Shown: positions 6,310-8,273 of the stretch, piece by piece
Position numbering within the stretch: the first letter of the stretch is position 1
Layout of the letters: every line of letters begins with the position of its first letter
Assembly (NCBI GenBank): GCA_017441965.1
Contig: JAFSBF010000098.1
Coordinates: 1 to 8,273, forward strand
Direction: 5' to 3'
Origin: Clostridia bacterium
GTDB lineage: Bacteria; Bacillota; Clostridia; UMGS1883
Length of the DNA stretch: 8,273 nt
Notes under the pieces: generated by a model
Seen by the model: the letters and a program-made list of their open reading frames with translations, nothing else
Told to the model about the DNA's origin: nothing
Database searches by the model: none
Made by a program: the position numbers and the translations under genes

Positions 6310-6447
6310 ATGTCAAGAACAAGCAGTATTATGTGGGATATGTTTACCGGAACGGGTAATATAGATATGTATCTTAAATATAAACGGCATTGCCGTGCAA
6401 AAGAGGAATATAAATGTCAGAAAGCACAGTTAAAATCAATGCAATAG
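6310..6447 (+). CDS. yqzL: YqzL-like small protein
   Basis: 45-residue frame with an excellent ribosome binding site, GAGGTGAT at 6298-6305, four to five bases before ATG 6310. The N-terminal half reads SIMWDMFTGTGNIDMYLKYK. This matches what I recall of B. subtilis YqzL: a Trp and Phe, then TGN[IV]D, then YL and a lysine or phenylalanine pair. YqzL genes lie between era and recO, exactly as here. The C-terminal part is basic and shows no recognised motif. Function is unknown. The last 34 bases overlap recO in another frame, which suggests translational coupling. The protein is small, cytoplasmic by appearance, and easily missed by gene callers with a length cut-off. Confidence 0.85.
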   Translation: MSRTSSIMWDMFTGTGNIDMYLKYKRHCRAKEEYKCQKAQLKSMQ

Positions 6448-7163
6448 TTGTTCGTGCAAAGGATAGCGGGGAAAATGACCGCCTTTTAACGCTCCTTTCC
6501 CCTGAAATGGGAAAGCTAAGCGTCAGTGCAAAGGGCGTAAAAAGCCTTAAGCATAAAAGCCGCAGTGCGTGTATGCCCCTTGCATATTCTTCCTTTGTAT
6601 TAAAAAAAATTAAAGACGGACTTTATTCACTTTCAAGCGCCGATTTGATTGAGAGCTTCTCTTCCCTTTCAAAGGATGTGGAGCTTCTCTCCTACGGCGC
6701 TTATTTTGCTGACCTTGCAAGACTATGTGTGCAAAGCTCAGTTCCTGCGGATGAGGAAGTAAGACTGCTTCTTAATACTCTTTACGTTCTTACAAAGAGA
6801 ACTGATGCCGCACCTCTTATAAAGGCAGTATTTGAATTAAAGCTTATGGAGCTTTGCGGAATAATGCCTGAATTTGATAGCGAGTGTCCCTGCTCCTCCC
6901 CCGCAAAATTTTTCTGTCCGTCAGAGGGAGAAGTTCGTTGCGGTGAGCATAAAACCCCCGATGCTATCCCCATATCGCCTAATGAAATTAATCTATCACT
7001 TTACATAACGAGTTCAAGCCTTAAGGATGCGCTTTTTGCAGTTTGCAATATGGACACTGCTGCATCACTTTCAAGAATTACGGAGCCGTTTTTATCATAT
7101 CATTTAGGAAATTTACCTAATTCTCTTGCTTTTTTACGAAAAATCGTTATAAAAATACAATAA
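6414..7163 (+). CDS. recO: DNA repair protein RecO
   Basis: 249-residue recombination mediator that, in the RecFOR pathway, helps load RecA on SSB-coated single-stranded DNA. The N-terminal 80 residues are the OB-fold part (INAIVVRAKDSGENDRLLTLLSPEMGKLSVSAKGVKS); the rest is the helical RecO C-terminal domain. The zinc-finger region, normally two CxxC pairs, looks altered: C158-P-C160, then C176-G-E-H179, with extra cysteines at 148 and 168. A C/H metal site is possible, or the site may be partly lost. ATG 6414 has AGAGGA at 6402-6407, six bases upstream, inside the yqzL reading frame. No terminator hairpin is visible after the stop codon. Confidence 0.93.
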   Translation: MSESTVKINAIVVRAKDSGENDRLLTLLSPEMGKLSVSAKGVKSLKHKSRSACMPLAYSSFVLKKIKDGLYSLSSADLIESFSSLSKDVELLSYGAYFADLARLCVQSSVPADEEVRLLLNTLYVLTKRTDAAPLIKAVFELKLMELCGIMPEFDSECPCSSPAKFFCPSEGEVRCGEHKTPDAIPISPNEINLSLYITSSSLKDALFAVCNMDTAASLSRITEPFLSYHLGNLPNSLAFLRKIVIKIQ

Positions 7164-7223
7164 AAATATAAAAAAATTAAAAAAACACTGGAAATTATGG
7201 GGAAAATAGTGTATGATATTAGG
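7161..7223 (+). promoter_or_regulatory. Sigma-A-like promoter of ppdK
   Basis: A -35 box TGGAAA (7189-7194, 4 of 6 matches to TTGACA) and a -10 box TATGAT (7212-7217, 5 of 6 to TATAAT) are separated by 17 bases. An A-rich tract at 7161-7187 lies just upstream, where an UP element would be. Transcription would begin near 7224, giving a leader of about 47 bases. This suggests ppdK is expressed independently of recO. Confidence 0.6.
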
Positions 7224-7256
7224 TGCGACAAAAATATAAGTAAAGAATTTTAACTT

Positions 7257-7262
7257 AGGAGG
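7257..7262 (+). promoter_or_regulatory. Strong ribosome binding site of ppdK
   Basis: A full AGGAGG consensus lies 8 bases before ATG 7271. It is the strongest such site in the window, in keeping with a highly expressed metabolic enzyme, and it fixes the start codon. Confidence 0.9.
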
Positions 7263-7270
7263 TTAATCAG

Positions 7271-8273
7271 ATGACAAAATTTGTTTATCTCTTCAGCGAA
7301 GGTAATGCCACAATGAGAAATCTTCTCGGTGGTAAGGGTGCTAACCTTGCTGAAATGACCGCAATCGGTCTTCCCGTTCCTCAGGGCTTCACAATCACAA
7401 CAGAGGCCTGCACACAGTATTATGAGGACGGCCGCAAAATCAACGATGATATTCAGGCACAGATTATGGAATACATCACAAAAATTGAGAAGGTTTGCGG
7501 AAAGAAATTCGGTGATAAGGAAAATCCTCTCCTTGTATCTGTTCGTAGCGGTGCGAGAGCTTCTATGCCCGGTATGATGGATACTATCCTTAACCTCGGT
7601 CTTAATGAGGACGTTGTTGAGGCTATGGCTCAGAAGAGCGGCAACGCAAGATGGGCTTACGACTGCTACAGAAGATTTATCCAGATGTATTCTGACGTAG
7701 TTATGGAAGTTGGTAAGAAGTATTTCGAGCAGCTTATCGACGAAATGAAGGAAGCTAAGGGCGTTAAGAATGATATTGACCTTACTGCAGAGGATCTTAA
7801 GACTCTTGCAGAGCAGTTCAAGGCTGAATATAAATCAAAAATCGGTAAGGACTTCCCCACAGACCCCAAGGAACAGCTTATGGGTGCTGTAGAGGCAGTA
7901 TTCCGTTCATGGGACAACCCCCGTGCAAACGTATACCGTCGTGACAACGATATTCCCTATTCATGGGGTACAGCTGTTAACGTACAGATGATGGCGTTTG
8001 GTAACATGGGTGACGATTGCGGTACAGGTGTTGCATTTACACGTGACCCCGCAACCGGTGAAAGAGGACTTATGGGTGAGTTCCTTGTAAATGCACAGGG
8101 TGAGGACGTTGTTGCAGGTGTTCGTACACCTATGCCTATCGCACAGATGGCTGACAAGTTCCCCGAGGCATTTGATGAATTCAAGAAGGTTTGTGCTATC
8201 CTCGAAGACCATTACAGAGATATGCAGGATATGGAGTTTACTATTGAGAATAAGAAGCTCTATATGCTCCAGA
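7271..8273 (+). CDS. ppdK: Pyruvate, phosphate dikinase (5' part, runs off the window)
   Basis: 334 complete codons with no stop; full-length family members are about 875 residues, so well over half of the gene lies beyond the window. The enzyme interconverts pyruvate + ATP + Pi and phosphoenolpyruvate + AMP + PPi in the cytoplasm, and in anaerobes often serves glycolysis or gluconeogenesis. The visible part is the ATP-grasp nucleotide-binding domain. GGKGANLAEM starts at residue 20 with K22, and SVRSGARASMPGMMDTILN contains R92. Both numbers match the ATP-binding residues known from the Clostridium symbiosum enzyme. D320, E322 and Q334 at the right edge correspond to its D321, E323 and Q335. 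The phosphohistidine and PEP domains are outside the window. It has its own promoter and a strong ribosome binding site. Codons such as AAG and TTC appear more often than in the upstream genes, suggesting high expression. Confidence 0.97.
   Translation, partial: MTKFVYLFSEGNATMRNLLGGKGANLAEMTAIGLPVPQGFTITTEACTQYYEDGRKINDDIQAQIMEYITKIEKVCGKKFGDKENPLLVSVRSGARASMPGMMDTILNLGLNEDVVEAMAQKSGNARWAYDCYRRFIQMYSDVVMEVGKKYFEQLIDEMKEAKGVKNDIDLTAEDLKTLAEQFKAEYKSKIGKDFPTDPKEQLMGAVEAVFRSWDNPRANVYRRDNDIPYSWGTAVNVQMMAFGNMGDDCGTGVAFTRDPATGERGLMGEFLVNAQGEDVVAGVRTPMPIAQMADKFPEAFDEFKKVCAILEDHYRDMQDMEFTIENKKLYMLQ

Noticed and set aside
7957..8212. Minus-strand open frames at the right end
   Set aside because: Both are antisense to the conserved ATP-grasp domain of ppdK.
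1..8273. CRISPR array, defence system, prophage or transposase genes
   Set aside because: No spaced direct repeats of CRISPR type and no such proteins in any frame; the coding content is conserved housekeeping genes.

Overview
The window looks like a chromosomal core region of a low-to-moderate GC, endospore-lineage Firmicute, most likely a Clostridia member (an Oscillospiraceae/Ruminococcaceae-type genome is my guess). The reasons are the gene order yqfD-phoH-yqfF(pgpH)-ybeY-era-yqzL-recO, which is the conserved Bacillus/Clostridium order, the spore-associated YqfD, AGGAGG-type ribosome binding sites, and a clostridial-type pyruvate phosphate dikinase at the right end. All genes are on the + strand.

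Region by region: positions 2-40 hold the last 12 codons of an upstream gene, possibly yqfC, followed directly by a strong hairpin terminator (39-81). Positions 82-515 contain no convincing gene. They carry a series of inverted repeats that look like intergenic repeat or structured-RNA material, ending in an AT hairpin beside the yqfD ribosome binding site. Positions 516-4632 hold a tight cluster: yqfD, phoH (17-base overlap with yqfD) and the membrane HD-domain c-di-AMP phosphodiesterase gene pgpH/yqfF (3-base gap after phoH). After a 70-base gap with a heptamer tandem repeat come ybeY (4703-5194) and era (5209-6099). The 210-base gap after era holds a foldback, MITE-like element of about 140 bases. 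Then come a short yqzL-like gene (6310-6447) and recO (6414-7163), which overlap by 34 bases. A separate sigma-A-like promoter precedes ppdK (7271 to the window end, incomplete).

The genes are housekeeping. YbeY (rRNA-processing endoribonuclease) and Era (30S assembly GTPase) act on ribosome maturation, PhoH is a probable RNA-linked ATPase, PgpH turns over the second messenger c-di-AMP, RecO serves recombinational repair, and YqfD is tied to sporulation. PpdK belongs to pyruvate/PEP metabolism and is probably an independent transcription unit. Compared with the Bacillus order, dgkA and cdd are absent between ybeY and era.

I see no defence, mobile-gene or otherwise novel protein system here. 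The less-explained material is intergenic: the multi-hairpin region before yqfD, the heptamer repeats, and the foldback element between era and yqzL.
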